A stretch of 64,000 nucleotides of DNA, from the NCBI GenBank assembly GCA_964537975.1, contig CAZIDP010000003.1, positions 110,315 through 174,314 of the forward strand, in the 5' to 3' direction. A model generated the notes under the pieces. The model was given only the letters and a program-made list of their open reading frames with translations. It was not told the origin of the DNA and ran no database searches. Positions 63,515 to 64,000 of the stretch are shown here, piece after piece. Made by a program: the position numbers and the translations under genes. The DNA comes from SCBR16-9 sp964537975. GTDB taxonomy: Bacteria; Hydrogenedentota; Hydrogenedentia; Hydrogenedentales; SCBR16-9. The first letter of the stretch is position 1. Each line of letters starts with the position of its first letter.

Positions 63515-63577
63515 CTCCTGAACCGTGACGAACCCGTCCCGGTCCCGTTTGGGCTCCAAGCGGAGCGGTTCAAGGAG
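63515..63577 (-). promoter_or_regulatory. stem covering the panB ribosome-binding site
   Basis: On the minus strand CTCCTTGAACCG and CGGTTCAGGAG pair (one bulged T), so AGGAG of panB lies within the stem. The interior holds a second hairpin, GCTCC/GGAGC with loop AAGC-type bases, and GC-rich remainder. The structure begins at the folK stop codon. It may be a translational control element or a GC-rich repeat. No known riboswitch pattern was recognised. Confidence 0.5.
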
Positions 63578-64000
63578 ATTGATACAGCCAGACATCTCGA
63601 TGCTGGTTGATCAACTGATTACAAAGTTTTTGTACAGTACGTTTTGTGACCGGGTCCTGCGCTTCAGGAGCAATTTCCGCTAATGGAATCAATACAAACG
63701 CTCTTTCACGAAACAAGGCATGTGGTAATATCAATTTTGATGTTTCTATCTGCATGTCGTTCCAGAGTATGATATCGATGTCAATGGCACGTGGTCCCCA
63801 GTGCTCACTTTCTGTACGGCCGATTATCGATTCAACTTTTTTAATATGCCGTAAGAATTCCAGCGGCTCCAAAGCCGTCTTGATTTCAGCGGCAATATTC
63901 AAAAAAGGGGGCTGGTCACATAAACCCCACGGAGCGGTTTCATAACATCTGGAGATGGTACATACTTGGCATAAATCCCGGACTTCGAGCGTTATCAATG
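63570..64000 (-). CDS. folK: 2-amino-4-hydroxy-6-hydroxymethyldihydropteridine diphosphokinase, N-terminus outside window
   Basis: The C-terminal 140 or so residues of HPPK, the folate-pathway kinase that pyrophosphorylates the pterin. YETAPWG, DQPPFLN, HWGPRAIDIDIILW and LILPHALFRERAFVLIPLAEIAP are its standard motifs; the usual IALGSNLGD-type N-terminus is missing because it lies beyond base 64000. The frame is open to the window edge. It lies upstream of panB on the same strand. Confidence 0.93.
   Translation of the reverse strand, partial: LITLEVRDLCQVCTISRCYETAPWGLCDQPPFLNIAAEIKTALEPLEFLRHIKKVESIIGRTESEHWGPRAIDIDIILWNDMQIETSKLILPHALFRERAFVLIPLAEIAPEAQDPVTKRTVQKLCNQLINQHRDVWLYQSP

Overview
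This 64 kb window comes from a Gram-negative, lipid A-making bacterium with moderately low GC. LpxK, Lgt and many exported proteins with Sec or Tat signals support a double membrane. The mix of ECF sigma/anti-sigma pairs, FecR, DUF1080 and HEAT-repeat proteins, a GH106-like alpha-L-rhamnosidase, a PL2-like lyase and a glycyl radical enzyme resembles uncultured members of the PVC superphylum and its neighbours (for example Lentisphaerota or Hydrogenedentota). That placement is inference. No rRNA, transposase, integrase, phage gene or CRISPR array was found, so this reads as ordinary chromosome with several accessory patches.

Layout. 0-3 kb: a PfkB sugar kinase and a secreted pectate-lyase-like enzyme, both minus strand. 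3.4-6.7 kb: an arsenic cassette (arsR, ArsP-type permease, arsE, arsF, arsG) with two copies of a probable ArsR operator. 6.7-7.85 kb: a gene-free AT-rich stretch. 7.85-16 kb: a long minus-strand run of ABC transporter, TPR protein, yggS, pheS, pheT and ZapB-like and ZapA-like genes. 16.5-19.3 kb: a hybrid sensor kinase. 19.6-24 kb: sulfur amino acid genes cysK, metY and a metX-metW fusion. 24.0-25.1 kb: a gene-poor interval holding a GC-rich structured element, tRNA-Ala(CGC) and a three-unit array of structured repeats. 25.2-31.6 kb: ECF sigma plus FecR-like anti-sigma, manA, a metallo-beta-lactamase-fold enzyme, prepilin peptidase and an acyl-CoA-reductase-like SDR. 32.3-38.2 kb: TrpB2, a glycyl radical enzyme with a Tat-like signal, its activase and a sugar isomerase. 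38.2-41 kb: a hairpin-rich non-coding locus, a HEAT-repeat protein and a DUF1080 lipoprotein. 41-48.8 kb: dprA, lpxK, a polyprenyl synthase, a GH42-like protein, a DUF6404 protein and a second ECF sigma operon. 49-64 kb: a GH106-like enzyme, a phosphoesterase, lgt, a DksA/TraR protein, tex, a small basic protein, a CgeB-type glycosyltransferase, an amidohydrolase and folK-panB-panC-panD.

How the genes fit together. The metabolic parts point to a plant- or algal-polysaccharide degrader that can live without oxygen. Secreted lyase and rhamnosidase would release sugars, sugar kinase and isomerases would process them, and a glycyl radical enzyme would act under anoxia. The anti-sigma factor at 25.2 kb appears to carry a carbohydrate-binding-like C-terminus, so glycan sensing may drive part of this.

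The most unusual features are (i) a glycyl radical enzyme with a complete twin-arginine signal and a Trp in place of the usual Tyr beside the radical glycine, (ii) a three-unit structured repeat array next to tRNA-Ala with compensatory changes in the closing stem, (iii) a hairpin-plus-T-tract non-coding locus at 38.55-38.66 kb, and (iv) a panB ribosome-binding site buried in a long stem. All structures were read by eye, without folding software or database searches.
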